Of a DNA stretch of 64,000 bases, positions 33,129 through 41,509 are shown in pieces. Position numbers and translations under genes: made by a program. Below the pieces are notes generated by a model that saw nothing but the letters and a program-made list of their open reading frames with translations, was not told the DNA's origin and ran no database searches. Position 1 is the stretch's first letter. Each line of letters starts with the position of its first letter. The DNA is from JBCDCB01 sp039182735 (GTDB taxonomy: Bacteria > Planctomycetota > Phycisphaerae > Phycisphaerales > UBA1924), in the NCBI GenBank assembly GCA_039182735.1, contig JBCDCB010000003.1, forward strand, positions 62,001 to 126,000, written 5' to 3'.

Positions 33129-35039
33129 CTACAGGTCGCGCCCGAACGCGCGGAAGGTGTCGAGCGTGCGCTCCACGCGCCGCACGTTCAGGCCGTGCGC
33201 GCTCGCCTGCGACGAGATCCACCCGAACGCCATGTCGCGCAGCGCGGGGATGGGAATGCCGCCCTGCGACAGGATCATGTCGTGGAAACCGCGGACGTCG
33301 AAGTGCTCGCCCAGTGCCGCCTCGGCTGCCGCGCGCAGGTTGCGGATCTCGAGCTCACCTGTCTTGTACGCCACCGCTTGGCCCGGCCACGCGATGTAGC
33401 GATCGACCTCGCGCTCGATGTTCGCGCGCGTCAGCGCGCTGTTGTCGAGCATGTACCGGATGGCCCGGTCGCGCGACCAGCCCTTGGCGTGCAGCCCCGT
33501 GTCCACCACGAGTCGCATCGCGCGCCACATCTCGTACGAGAGCCGCCCGAAGTCGTCGTACGGATCTTCGTACAGCCCGAACGGGCCCTCGCCCATCTCG
33601 AGACCCAGGCGTTCGGCGTACAACGCCCACCCCTCGCCGAACACCGTGTACCAGCGCTCCTCGCGCCACTTCGGGAGCCCCTTTTCTGCGAGCTCCTGAC
33701 GCAGCGCGCTGTCGTGGTGATGCCCGGGCGACGCCTCGTGCAGCGTCAGCGCGATCATCTCGTACTTCGGGCGGCTGTCCAGCCGGTACGTGTTCGCGAC
33801 AAAGAACCCCGCCACGCCGTTCTCCAGCGAACCCGGGTAGTAGTACGCCGTGGGCGACGACCGCGCGATAAACGCCGGCATCTCGCGCACGCCGTACGGC
33901 AGCCTCGGCAGGCGTTTGAACAGCCTCGGCATTTCCGCGTCGATGATCTTCGAGATCGCCCGGTACCCGTTCAGCAGATCGTCCGGATCGTCGTAATAGA
34001 AGCGCGAATCGGTGCGCAGATAGTCGGTGAAGGCATCGAAGAGCTCATCGCCGACGAGCGTGTCTTTCTGCGCGAAGTCCGATCGCGCGATCACGTCGAA
34101 CATCTCCGCGCGGATGCGCGCGACTTCTTCGAGCCCCTGCGCGTGGATCGCGTCTGCCGAACGCCCGAGCGTTGTGAACCCGTCGAGCTGATACTGGTAG
34201 TACGAGATCCCATCGACCGAATCGCTCGCGCCGACCGTCTCCCGGCACGCGGGGATGTACTCGTTCTCCACGTACGCGCGCAGGCGTCCGAACGCCGGCA
34301 GCACGCCCTCGGCGACCGCGTTGCGCGCGTCGCGCGCGAGCCGCGAGTCCTGGTCCATCGCGAGGAAGGGCTTGTACAGCGGGTGCAGGGTCGGGTCGGC
34401 GTCGAACGCCGCGCCCGTCACACCCGTCAGCTGATCCGCCACGCCCAGCATCACCACCCGCGGCGGCACACGACCCGCCTCGACGCCCATTTTCATGTTC
34501 GCGATCGTCTGGTCCAGATACGCCGGCATCGCGCGCAGCCGCGCCAGGTAATCCTCGTAATGCGCCTCCGTCGAGAACGACAAACGATCCGGCAGCTGCG
34601 GCAGGTTGCGGTGCGGCCCGCCCATCTGCGTCACCGGGATCTGCCACGTCTCGAACCGCTCGCCCTCGATCCGGCGATCCAACTCGTACCGCAGCAGATC
34701 TGCGTTGAGGCGCATCGACTCCGAGATCAGCTCGGCGTCGAGCGCGTCGAGCTTCGACAACCGCGCCCGCGCGTCGGCGATCACCTCCGCGTACCCCGCC
34801 GGCGAGTTGTCGTCCAGCAGGTGATCGAAGCGCCGATCCCCGCGCACGCTCGCGCTCGTCGGGTTGAAGCGCCGCTGCGCTTCGAGGTCCTCTTCCAGCA
34901 GCGAAAGCACCGCGCGGTCCGTCGAGCTCAACTCAGCGTTTGCCCGCGCTTCGGGCGGATGCCCGAACGCGGGTGCCGAGAGTCCCATGCCCAGCGCGAG
35001 CGCAAGCACGCCGGCGCACGCCGTTGAGTTCTTGATCAT
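33129..35039 (-). CDS. DUF885 family exported putative metallopeptidase
   Basis: 636 residues. The N-terminus is a Sec signal peptide (MIKNSTACAGVLALALGMGLSAPAFG). The family-defining motif HEASPGHHHDSAL, an HExxH-like zinc motif, lies about two-thirds along, with 'YYPGSLENGVAGFFVANTY' before it and 'FGEGWALYAERLGLEMG' after. DUF885 proteins are predicted M32/M3-like metallopeptidases; substrates are unknown for most. It is 18 nt downstream of the BtpA-family gene, so the two are probably co-transcribed. Confidence 0.9.
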   Translation of the reverse strand: MIKNSTACAGVLALALGMGLSAPAFGHPPEARANAELSSTDRAVLSLLEEDLEAQRRFNPTSASVRGDRRFDHLLDDNSPAGYAEVIADARARLSKLDALDAELISESMRLNADLLRYELDRRIEGERFETWQIPVTQMGGPHRNLPQLPDRLSFSTEAHYEDYLARLRAMPAYLDQTIANMKMGVEAGRVPPRVVMLGVADQLTGVTGAAFDADPTLHPLYKPFLAMDQDSRLARDARNAVAEGVLPAFGRLRAYVENEYIPACRETVGASDSVDGISYYQYQLDGFTTLGRSADAIHAQGLEEVARIRAEMFDVIARSDFAQKDTLVGDELFDAFTDYLRTDSRFYYDDPDDLLNGYRAISKIIDAEMPRLFKRLPRLPYGVREMPAFIARSSPTAYYYPGSLENGVAGFFVANTYRLDSRPKYEMIALTLHEASPGHHHDSALRQELAEKGLPKWREERWYTVFGEGWALYAERLGLEMGEGPFGLYEDPYDDFGRLSYEMWRAMRLVVDTGLHAKGWSRDRAIRYMLDNSALTRANIEREVDRYIAWPGQAVAYKTGELEIRNLRAAAEAALGEHFDVRGFHDMILSQGGIPIPALRDMAFGWISSQASAHGLNVRRVERTLDTFRAFGRDL

Positions 35040-35057
35040 GTCGAGAGCATAGCGGCG

Positions 35058-35891
35058 CTAGAGGCGCGCCCGCTCCGCCGCCGACACCAGGTCGCGCACC
35101 CGTTCGGGGTCCGGCGGGCTCGACCACGACCCGCCCTGTTTGTACCACGACCCAACGATGACGGCGTCCGCGTACGCGAACAGCTCCTGCAGCGTCTCCG
35201 GGCGCGCGCCGCTCCCGACCGCCATCGGCAGCTTCGTCGCTTGGCGCACCGTCCGCAGGTCGTTCACGCTCGTCGGGCGCCCCGTCGCGACACCCGTCAC
35301 GATGACACCATCGGCGCGGCAGAACTCCGCCGTGCGCGCCGTCTCCGCGAGATCAACGTCCGACGTGATCGCGTGCGCGTTGTGCTTCTTCTTGATGTCG
35401 GCCAGCACGTGGATGCGCTTCCCGCTCGGGCCGCTCCCGTCCGCGCCGATCGCGCGCCGGTATCGAAGCAGGGGGCCGGCGTCCGCTTCCGCGAACACGC
35501 CCTCGTCCGCAACGCTCGCGTACACGAACCCTTCGCAGCGCACGAAATCGCACGCCGCCGCGTGCGCCACCGCGATCGCCGCGTCATTCGCGCCCGCCAG
35601 CACCTGCACGCCCACCGGCACCTCGACCGCTGCACGCACCGCCTGCGCACTGACCGTCATCGATGACACGATCTCCGGCCCAACCCTTCGCATCAGGTAC
35701 GGCACGTCGTGCATGTTCTCGATGACGATCGCGTCGAACCCGGCCTCCGCGAGCAGCCTCGCCTCGCTCGCCGCCCGGTCCGCGATCTCCGCGATCGATG
35801 TCTCGTGCCTCGGCGTGCCCGGCAGCGCCCCGACATGCACCATCCCCACCAGTGCCTTGGGCGAACCGAAGATGTCGATGTTCAGCGGCAA
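35058..35891 (-). CDS. BtpA/SgcQ family TIM-barrel protein
   Basis: 277 residues. The start is TTG at 35891, supported by GAGAGGAG 6 nt upstream; no ATG or GTG fits better. Signatures: 'ALVGMVHVGALPGTP', 'AGFDAIVIENMHDVPY', 'VPVGVQVLAGANDAAIAVA', 'FVRCEGFVYASVADEG', 'IHVLADIKKKHN' and 'VIVGSWYKQGG'. BtpA is needed for photosystem I stability in cyanobacteria, but in non-photosynthetic bacteria the family is an uncharacterised barrel probably acting on phosphorylated sugars or nucleosides. It sits between a SpoIIE phosphatase and DUF885. Confidence 0.88.
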   Translation of the reverse strand: MPLNIDIFGSPKALVGMVHVGALPGTPRHETSIAEIADRAASEARLLAEAGFDAIVIENMHDVPYLMRRVGPEIVSSMTVSAQAVRAAVEVPVGVQVLAGANDAAIAVAHAAACDFVRCEGFVYASVADEGVFAEADAGPLLRYRRAIGADGSGPSGKRIHVLADIKKKHNAHAITSDVDLAETARTAEFCRADGVIVTGVATGRPTSVNDLRTVRQATKLPMAVGSGARPETLQELFAYADAVIVGSWYKQGGSWSSPPDPERVRDLVSAAERARL

Positions 35892-35953
35892 CGCGCGCTC
35901 CTCTCGCTCGAATGAGCGCGCAGTATGACAACCCGCCCGCCCCTCGACGACGC

Positions 35954-36817
35954 TCAGATCGGCAAGCCCGCGAGCCGTCCCATCGCGCGCGCCCGCTCAC
36001 GCAGCGTCGGCGCGGGCGGCTGCTGCCCGTTCGCCAGCAGCACCAGCACCGTGATGTCGTCGTCGATCGCGCCGTCGCCTGCCTGTGCGCGCACGCCCGC
36101 GACCAGACCTTTCGCCATCCCGCCGGGATCGCCGTGGTCCAGTGCGCGTGCCACATCCAGCAGACCGGCTTCTCCGAGCATCGAGCCGTCCGTGCGCTTC
36201 GCCTCGGTCAGCGAGTCGGTGTAGAGCACCACCGCATCGCCGGCCTCCAGCCGCACACCGAACTGCGCGTACGGCGTCCGATCGATCACACCCAGCGGGA
36301 GGTTCGACGGGCCCTCGAACCGCTCGGCGGTCTCGGCATCGAGCACACGCCAGCCACCCGACGCGGCGCTGTAGAAGATCGGCCGCGGATGCCCGGCGTT
36401 CACCAGCGACAGCGTGCGCGTCGGCGCGAAGTACGAACTCAGGATCGCCGTCGCGAACCGCCCGTCCATCTGGTCGCTGTCGCTCATCATCCCGTTCAGC
36501 GTCCGCGCGATCCGCGTCTGGTCCGGTGTGTTGATCGACTTGCGCACCATCGTCCGCAGCGAACTCGAGAACCCCGCAACGTCCGCCCCGTGCCCCGCCA
36601 CGTCCGCGACCACGAACCGCGCGATCTGCCCCGCGGCGCACAGCGAGATGTAGTGCACGTCCCCGCCCTCTGCCGCGCCCTCGTGCGGAATCGAGCACAG
36701 CCACGCGTCGATGCCCGGCACGCTCACCGCGTTCTCGAACGCGTCCGACCCGCCCCACACCTCCATGCACGTCAGTGTGACACCCCGCCCGGATTCACCC
36801 GCCGACCGCGTGGTCAT
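35954..36817 (-). CDS. SpoIIE/RsbU-type PP2C phosphatase
   Basis: 287 residues from the ATG at 36817, chosen for its GAGGGAG site; ATG 36766 is possible. PPM motifs are present: GGDVHY, 'VVADVAGHGADVAGF', 'SLVNAGHPRPI', LPLGV, 'VVLYTDSLTEA' and DDDITVLVL, so the metal-binding aspartates look intact. No sensor, receiver or membrane domain is present, making it a stand-alone catalytic unit. Such phosphatases usually dephosphorylate anti-sigma factor antagonists, but no partner is encoded nearby. It diverges from adenine deaminase. Confidence 0.88.
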   Translation of the reverse strand: MTTRSAGESGRGVTLTCMEVWGGSDAFENAVSVPGIDAWLCSIPHEGAAEGGDVHYISLCAAGQIARFVVADVAGHGADVAGFSSSLRTMVRKSINTPDQTRIARTLNGMMSDSDQMDGRFATAILSSYFAPTRTLSLVNAGHPRPIFYSAASGGWRVLDAETAERFEGPSNLPLGVIDRTPYAQFGVRLEAGDAVVLYTDSLTEAKRTDGSMLGEAGLLDVARALDHGDPGGMAKGLVAGVRAQAGDGAIDDDITVLVLLANGQQPPAPTLRERARAMGRLAGLPI

Positions 36818-36926
36818 GCTCTGCTCCCTCGGCTGGACGCGCGGGCTCACCCGCAAGACGATGGTCGGCCCGCGGACCGAACGCCCCGCGCACGCCCGCT
36901 ATTCCGACGCACGCACGGAGCCCAGT

Positions 36927-38675
36927 ATGCCACGCTTCGCGGACCCGCCCGCCCCGACGCCCGAACTCCTCGCCGCTGCGCGCGCCGAGGCGCCCGCCGA
37001 CCTCCTGCTCGCGGGCGCGCGCGTCGTCAACGTCTTCACGCTCGATATCGAGCCCGCCCACGTCGCCATCGTGGGCGACCGCATCGCGCGCGTCTCCCCC
37101 GAACGGTGCGAGGCGAAGGAGACCGTCGATTTCGCCGGCATGATCCTCGCGCCGGGCTTCATTGACGCGCACGTCCACATCGAATCGACGATGCGTCCGC
37201 CCTCGCTCTTCGCGCCGATCGCCGTGGCGCGCGGCAACACGGGATGCGTAGCCGATCCGCACGAAATCGCCAACGTGCTGGGCGTCGCGGGCATCGAGTG
37301 GATGATGCGCGATGCCGAGCGCGCGCCGATGAACATCATGTGGGGCGCCTCGTCGTGCGTGCCGTCGTGCCACCTCGAGAACAGCGGCGCGACCGTCACC
37401 GCTGAAGATCTTGCGCCGCTCTTCGCCTCCGACCGCGTCGTGGCGCTCGCGGAGATGATGAACTTCCCAGGCGTCGTCCACGCCGACCCGAACGTTCTCG
37501 AGAAGATCGCCCTCGGGCTCCGCGAGCGTCTCGTCGATGGGCACGCGCCGGGCGTGCGCGGCGACTGGCTGCAGGCCTACGCCGCGTCCGGCATCTCGTC
37601 CGACCACGAATCGACGACCGCTGACGAAGCGCGCGAGAAACTCGCCGCCGGGCTCCGTGTCTTCATCCGCGAGGGTTCCGCGTCGCACAACCTCGAAGCG
37701 CTGCTCCCGATCGTGACCGAGCGGACGTTCCGGCGTATCTGTTTTTGCACCGACGACCGCCACCTCAGCGATCTCGTGGACGACGGTCAGATCGATCACG
37801 TCGTGCGCAAGGCCATCGCGCTCGGGCTCGACCCGGCGATGGCGATCGCGATGGGCTCGTTCAGCACCGCCGAGCACTTCCGTCTGCCCGCCCGCGGCGC
37901 GATCGCGCCGGGGTACATCGCCGACCTTGTGGCCTACGACAACCTGCACGAACTGCGCGCACGACGCGTGTGGTTCGAGGGCACGCTCGTCGCGCAGGAT
38001 GGTGACTACCTCGGCGAGCAACCCTCCACGCTCGACCCGCCTCCGTCCGGGGTCACGCTGCCGAGCGACCTCGATGAGTCCGCCCTCCAACTCGACCCGA
38101 TCGCGCCCGGCGCATCCATCCGCGTCATCGGTATGGATCCGACCTCGCTCGTCACGGAGCACCTCACGATGCCCGCTTCGACGAACGAAGCCGGTCGCCC
38201 CGTCGCGGACCCGGCGCGCGACATCCTCAAGATCACTGTCATCGAACGCCACAGGGGCACCGGCAACATCGGGCTCGGCTTCGTGCGCGGTTTCCGCTTC
38301 TCGGGCGGTGCCATCGCCAGCACCGTCGGGCACGATGCGCACAACCTCGCCGTCGTCGGCGACAACGACCATGACATGCTCGTCGCCGCGCGTGCGCTCG
38401 CGGACGCAGGCGGCGGGCAGTGCGTCGTCAAGAGCGGCATTGTCCAGGCCCTACTCCCGCTCGAGATCGCCGGGCTGATGACCAGCGCGCCCGATGCGCT
38501 CGAGCGTCAACGCGCGCTGCTCGACGCGGCCCGCGCGCTGGGCTGCCCGCACCACGACCCCTTCATGCCGCTGAGCTTCCTGCCGCTACCCGTGATCCCG
38601 TCGCTCAAGATCAGCGACCTGGGGCTGGTGGACGTTGAGAAGTTCGAGGTGGTGGGGCTCCTCGCCGAGGGCTGA
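36927..38675 (+). CDS. ade: Adenine deaminase
   Basis: 582 residues from ATG 36927 (GGAG 8 nt upstream). The amidohydrolase metal motif 'GFIDAHVHIESTM' is followed by the Ade-specific 'VADPHEIANVLGVAGIEWMM', 'SGISSDHESTTADEAREKL', 'REGSASHNLEAL' and 'CFCTDDRHLSDL'. The C-terminal adenine deaminase domain ('GGAIASTVGHDAHNLAVVGDNDHDM') is complete. It converts adenine to hypoxanthine for purine salvage. A GTGA-loop terminator follows the stop at once. Confidence 0.95.
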   Translation: MPRFADPPAPTPELLAAARAEAPADLLLAGARVVNVFTLDIEPAHVAIVGDRIARVSPERCEAKETVDFAGMILAPGFIDAHVHIESTMRPPSLFAPIAVARGNTGCVADPHEIANVLGVAGIEWMMRDAERAPMNIMWGASSCVPSCHLENSGATVTAEDLAPLFASDRVVALAEMMNFPGVVHADPNVLEKIALGLRERLVDGHAPGVRGDWLQAYAASGISSDHESTTADEAREKLAAGLRVFIREGSASHNLEALLPIVTERTFRRICFCTDDRHLSDLVDDGQIDHVVRKAIALGLDPAMAIAMGSFSTAEHFRLPARGAIAPGYIADLVAYDNLHELRARRVWFEGTLVAQDGDYLGEQPSTLDPPPSGVTLPSDLDESALQLDPIAPGASIRVIGMDPTSLVTEHLTMPASTNEAGRPVADPARDILKITVIERHRGTGNIGLGFVRGFRFSGGAIASTVGHDAHNLAVVGDNDHDMLVAARALADAGGGQCVVKSGIVQALLPLEIAGLMTSAPDALERQRALLDAARALGCPHHDPFMPLSFLPLPVIPSLKISDLGLVDVEKFEVVGLLAEG

Positions 38676-38681
38676 ACGAGC

Positions 38682-38706
38682 CGCGACCGTGAGGGCGCGA
38701 GTTTTT
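38682..38706 (+). terminator. Terminator of ade
   Basis: CGCGACC pairs with GGGCGCG (one A-G mismatch) around a GTGA tetraloop, followed by AG and five T. It starts 6 nt after the adenine deaminase stop. Confidence 0.65.
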
Positions 38707-38709
38707 GGA

Positions 38710-38952
38710 TCAACGTTCGCGGCGATGCCCGCTTCCTGACGGGCGCGGCTGGTCAGAGTCGCTCGCTGGTGCGGGTGATCGCCTCAAGATCGCATCGACC
38801 TCCGCGTCCTCCGCCGCCTCGCGCTCCCGCTGTTCGCGTTCCCACGCCTCGCGCTTGGCCCGCATCTGCTCGAAGCGGTCAGGGTCTTCGCGCTCGCCCA
38901 CCGCCGAGACGCCTTGGGACAGCAGGAAGAAGTTCATCAGCCGCCTGAGCAT
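38710..38952 (-). CDS. Small hypothetical charged protein
   Basis: 80 residues, unrecognised. It begins MLRRLMNFFLLSQGVSAVG, then a strongly charged helix rich in Arg and Glu (about 20-57), with a loose, polar C-terminus. The middle (AEDAEVDAILRR) faintly recalls the tail of some planctomycete rhomboid-like proteins, but this is not enough for a call. It starts 44 nt from the putative -35 of the divergent SDR promoter. Coding status is moderately supported by helix amphipathicity and a sensible stop. Confidence 0.45.
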   Translation of the reverse strand: MLRRLMNFFLLSQGVSAVGEREDPDRFEQMRAKREAWEREQREREAAEDAEVDAILRRSPAPASDSDQPRPSGSGHRRER

Positions 38953-38996
38953 GCCGGACTCTAGATGCGACCCTCCGAGCGGGAAAATCGAGTTTC

Positions 38997-39027
38997 TTGA
39001 CGAGTATTGGAATGATCGTTCCAATAT
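38997..39027 (+). promoter_or_regulatory. Candidate promoter of the SDR gene
   Basis: TTGACG at 38997-39002 and CAATAT at 39022-39027 are separated by 19 nt, the longer end of usual spacing. The region is locally AT-rich against a 70% GC background. The SDR start is 85 nt downstream. The palindrome at 39005-39026 fills the spacer and covers most of the -10. Confidence 0.5.
39005..39026. promoter_or_regulatory. 22-bp palindromic operator candidate
   Basis: Perfect 8-bp arms TATTGGAA and TTCCAATA flank a 6-nt centre TGATCG that itself contains GATC; only one base pair breaks full symmetry. It lies between the putative -35 and -10 of the SDR gene, the classic place for a dimeric repressor. No regulator gene is adjacent. 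Confidence 0.65.
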
Positions 39028-39111
39028 CTTGGTTCGCCGGGCGTCCGAAACACCTGACCACCCCCACCCCCACCCCGACCCCACCCAGACGAACCACGCG
39101 GGAGAAGACCC

Positions 39112-39870
39112 ATGAGCAAGCGATTCGACGGCAAAGTAGTCCTCATCACCGGCGCGACCAGCGGCATCGGGCGAGACGCCGCGCTCGCCTTCGCTCGCGA
39201 GGGCGCCAGCGTCGTCGCCAACGGACGCCGCCAGAACCTCGGCGACGAACTCGTCAGCGAGATCAAAGCCAACGGCGGGAACGCCACATTCGTCGCGGGC
39301 GACGTCACCAACGAGGCCGACATCCAGAAACTCGTCGAGACCGCGGTCAGCGCCTACGGCGGCATCGACGTCGCCATCAACAACGCCGGCGTCGAAACCA
39401 CCGGCATGATCACCGATGTCACCGAAGAGGAGTACCGCAAGGTCTTCGACATCAACGTGCTCGGCGTCTTCTTGGGCATCAAGCACGAAGCGCCGCACCT
39501 CATCAAACGTGGTGGCGGCGTCATCATCAACCTGGCCACCATCGCGGGGCACAAGGGTTTCCCCGGCGCAAGCGTCTATGCCGCCTCCAAGCATGCCGTG
39601 CTCGGTGTCACCCGCAGCGCCGCGCTCGAGTTCGCTTCCCAGGGCGTCCGCGTCGTCAGCGTCTCGCCGGGCGGGATCGATACCGACATGCTCGACCGCT
39701 TCGCCGGTAAGGAAGGCGAGATGCGCGAGGGCCTCATCGCCAAGCACCCCGTCGGACGCATCGGCAAAACCAAGGAAATCGTGGACGCCTTCCTCTTCCT
39801 CGCCAGCGACGATGCCTCGTTCATCACCGGCACCGACCTCGCTGTCGATGGCGGGTTCCTCACCGCATAA
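39112..39870 (+). CDS. Short-chain dehydrogenase/reductase
   Basis: 252 residues. Classical SDR motifs: TGATSGIG (dinucleotide binding), NNAG, and the catalytic YAASK. The serine normally 13 residues before the catalytic Tyr is Thr ('INLATIAG'), an uncommon but possibly functional change. An Arg in 'ANGRRQ' after the second strand suggests NADP preference (inference). Substrate unknown; the family includes 3-oxoacyl reductases and sugar dehydrogenases. GGGAG lies 8 nt before the ATG. It is a stand-alone unit with its own promoter, operator and terminator. Confidence 0.9.
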   Translation: MSKRFDGKVVLITGATSGIGRDAALAFAREGASVVANGRRQNLGDELVSEIKANGGNATFVAGDVTNEADIQKLVETAVSAYGGIDVAINNAGVETTGMITDVTEEEYRKVFDINVLGVFLGIKHEAPHLIKRGGGVIINLATIAGHKGFPGASVYAASKHAVLGVTRSAALEFASQGVRVVSVSPGGIDTDMLDRFAGKEGEMREGLIAKHPVGRIGKTKEIVDAFLFLASDDASFITGTDLAVDGGFLTA

Positions 39871-39916
39871 CGGCCACCCCGGACCACCACCTCCGCACCC
39901 GTTGCCCACCACGCGA

Positions 39917-39946
39917 ACGCCCCGCTCGGAATCCCGGGCGGGGCGT
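39917..39946 (+). terminator. Terminator downstream of the SDR gene
   Basis: A perfect 9-bp stem, ACGCCCCGC with GCGGGGCGT, and a 12-nt loop, 47 nt after the stop. The 3' side is not U-rich (GTCGTTGCG), so it may be weak. Confidence 0.6.
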
Positions 39947-40007
39947 GTCGTTGCGCTCGTGCTCGCTTCGTCTTGTCTTCCGATCGCCGAGACTTGCGGT
40001 GCTCGGA

Positions 40008-40063
40008 CGCACGCTGCCGAAGGGCGGCGTTGATCCGCACGCTGCCGGAGGGCAGCGCTGATC
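40008..40063. repeat. Two tandem 28-bp repeats next to tRNA-Ile
   Basis: Two directly adjacent 28-nt units beginning CGCACGCTGCCG and ending TGATC, at 40008-40035 and 40036-40063, differ at three positions. They lie 12 nt from the 3' end of the tRNA gene. With no spacer they are not CRISPR. Each unit has GCTGCC and GGCRGC halves that can form a small hairpin. Confidence 0.75.
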
Positions 40064-40074
40064 GGAGTAGGCAG

Positions 40075-40148
<74 letters not shown>

Positions 40149-40185
40149 GCGACCGTCTCGCGACGGGACCCTCGCGGGAGGGACG

Positions 40186-40214
40186 AGTCTAGCACGCCGC
40201 CCGGCGTCGGTCGA
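40186..40214 (-). promoter_or_regulatory. Candidate tRNA-Ile promoter
   Basis: On the minus strand TCGACC (40209-40214) and TAGACT (40186-40191) are 17 nt apart, 37 nt upstream of the tRNA 5' end. Two small hairpins (CCCTC/GAGGG and CCGTC/GACGG) lie in the leader. Co-transcription with trpS is the alternative. Confidence 0.4.
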
Positions 40215-40219
40215 TCCCC

Positions 40220-41308
40220 TCAACCCCCCGAGATCGTCCGCTCCCAGAACCCAAGTCCCATCGCCTCTTTCGCCATCCACAGCGTCTGCTCGGCGACCTC
40301 ATTCGCGCGGGCCGTGCCGCTGCGAATGATGTCGATCACCTCGTCGTCCCCGCCGGGGCCCTCGAGCTTGGCGCGCCGCGCGCGGATCGGGTCGAGCAAC
40401 TCGTTCACCGCCTCGATCACCGCGGCCTTCACGTGCCCGTCGCCCAGATTGTCGCCGCGCGTGTAGCGGTCCTTGAGTTCCGCGACCTGTGCTTCGTCCT
40501 TCACGAACGTGTCCACGTATTCAAAGACCGGGTTGATCTCCACGTTGCCCGGCTCGTTGGGTTCGCGCGACTGCCCCGGGTACATCGCGTTGATCTTCTT
40601 CTTTACCTGCTTGGGTGTATCGCTCAGGAAGATCGCGTTGTCGAGCGACTTGCTCATCTTCTGCGTGCCGTCGGTCCCGATGAGGCGCCCGATCTTCCCG
40701 ACAAGCGCCTGCGGGATCGGGAAGACGCCGCCCGCGCCCTCGAACGCGTCGTCATCAAGATGCGAGTCCACGCCGCAGTACAGGATGTCGAACCGGCGCG
40801 CGACCTCGCGGCACATCTCGATGTGCGCGACCTGGTCCTCGCCCACCGGGATCAGGTCCGGTCGGAAGGCGAGGATGTCCGCGCACTGACCGACCGCGTA
40901 CATCGGGAATCCGAACGAGTACGTATCGCCCAAGCCCTTCGCGTCGATCTCCGTCTTGAGCGTCGGGTTGCGCATCACGCGGTTGAAGGGGATGTTCATC
41001 GCGAAGAACCACGTGAGCTCCGCGATCGCCGGCACCTCAGTTTGAAGCACAACGGTGCTCGTGTGCGGGTCGATGCCGCACGCCAGCCAGTCCTTGACGA
41101 TCTCGATCGTGTCGCGCCGGATGTCGTCGGGTTTGTCGGCGCGCGTGGTGAACGCGTGCATGTTCGCGATGAGGAAGTAGCAGTCGTATTCGCCCTGCAA
41201 ACGCAGGCGATTCTCGATGCTCCCGACGTAATGCCCGAGGTGCAAACGCCCCGTCGGCGTATCGCCCGTGAGCACCCGCCGCTTCGCGCTGGCCTGTTCA
41301 GCCGACAT
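40220..41308 (-). CDS. trpS: Tryptophanyl-tRNA synthetase
   Basis: 362 residues. Class I aminoacyl-tRNA synthetase signatures HLGH (23-26) and KMSKS (217-221); 'GDTPTGRLHLGHYVGS', 'VPVGEDQVAHIEMCREVARRF' and 'NPVFEYVDTF' are typical of TrpS. It charges tRNA-Trp with tryptophan. AAAGGAG lies 8 nt before the ATG. It is slightly longer than usual (about 330), with a small insert near residue 185. It diverges from the NHL-repeat gene over 201 nt. Confidence 0.96.
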   Translation of the reverse strand: MSAEQASAKRRVLTGDTPTGRLHLGHYVGSIENRLRLQGEYDCYFLIANMHAFTTRADKPDDIRRDTIEIVKDWLACGIDPHTSTVVLQTEVPAIAELTWFFAMNIPFNRVMRNPTLKTEIDAKGLGDTYSFGFPMYAVGQCADILAFRPDLIPVGEDQVAHIEMCREVARRFDILYCGVDSHLDDDAFEGAGGVFPIPQALVGKIGRLIGTDGTQKMSKSLDNAIFLSDTPKQVKKKINAMYPGQSREPNEPGNVEINPVFEYVDTFVKDEAQVAELKDRYTRGDNLGDGHVKAAVIEAVNELLDPIRARRAKLEGPGGDDEVIDIIRSGTARANEVAEQTLWMAKEAMGLGFWERTISGG

Positions 41309-41352
41309 CTCGCCGCTCCTTTTATTCCATGCGCAACGCGCACTCGCGCGTC

Positions 41353-41365
41353 TGCCAAGTTGGCA
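41353..41365. promoter_or_regulatory. 13-bp palindrome in the trpS upstream region
   Basis: TGCCAA-G-TTGGCA is a perfect palindrome with one central base, 45 nt upstream of trpS and 145 nt upstream of the divergent NHL gene. It may be a regulator site; on the minus strand TTGGCA could also serve as a -35 for trpS. The rest of 41309-41509 has no other structure I can name. Confidence 0.35.
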
Positions 41366-41509
41366 CAGTAGAGGAATACGCCCGCGCCTTCAGGTCTTGG
41401 CTACGCACGACAAGACACGCGTCCACGTCAGACGTACGAACCACGCCGATCGACGCCCGCGGCCAATCGCGTCACAACCACGAGACACACCCACCCGGAG
41501 CACCCCCCG

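Noticed and set aside
40008..40063. CRISPR-like repeat
   Set aside because: Only two units, directly adjacent, with no spacer and no cas genes.
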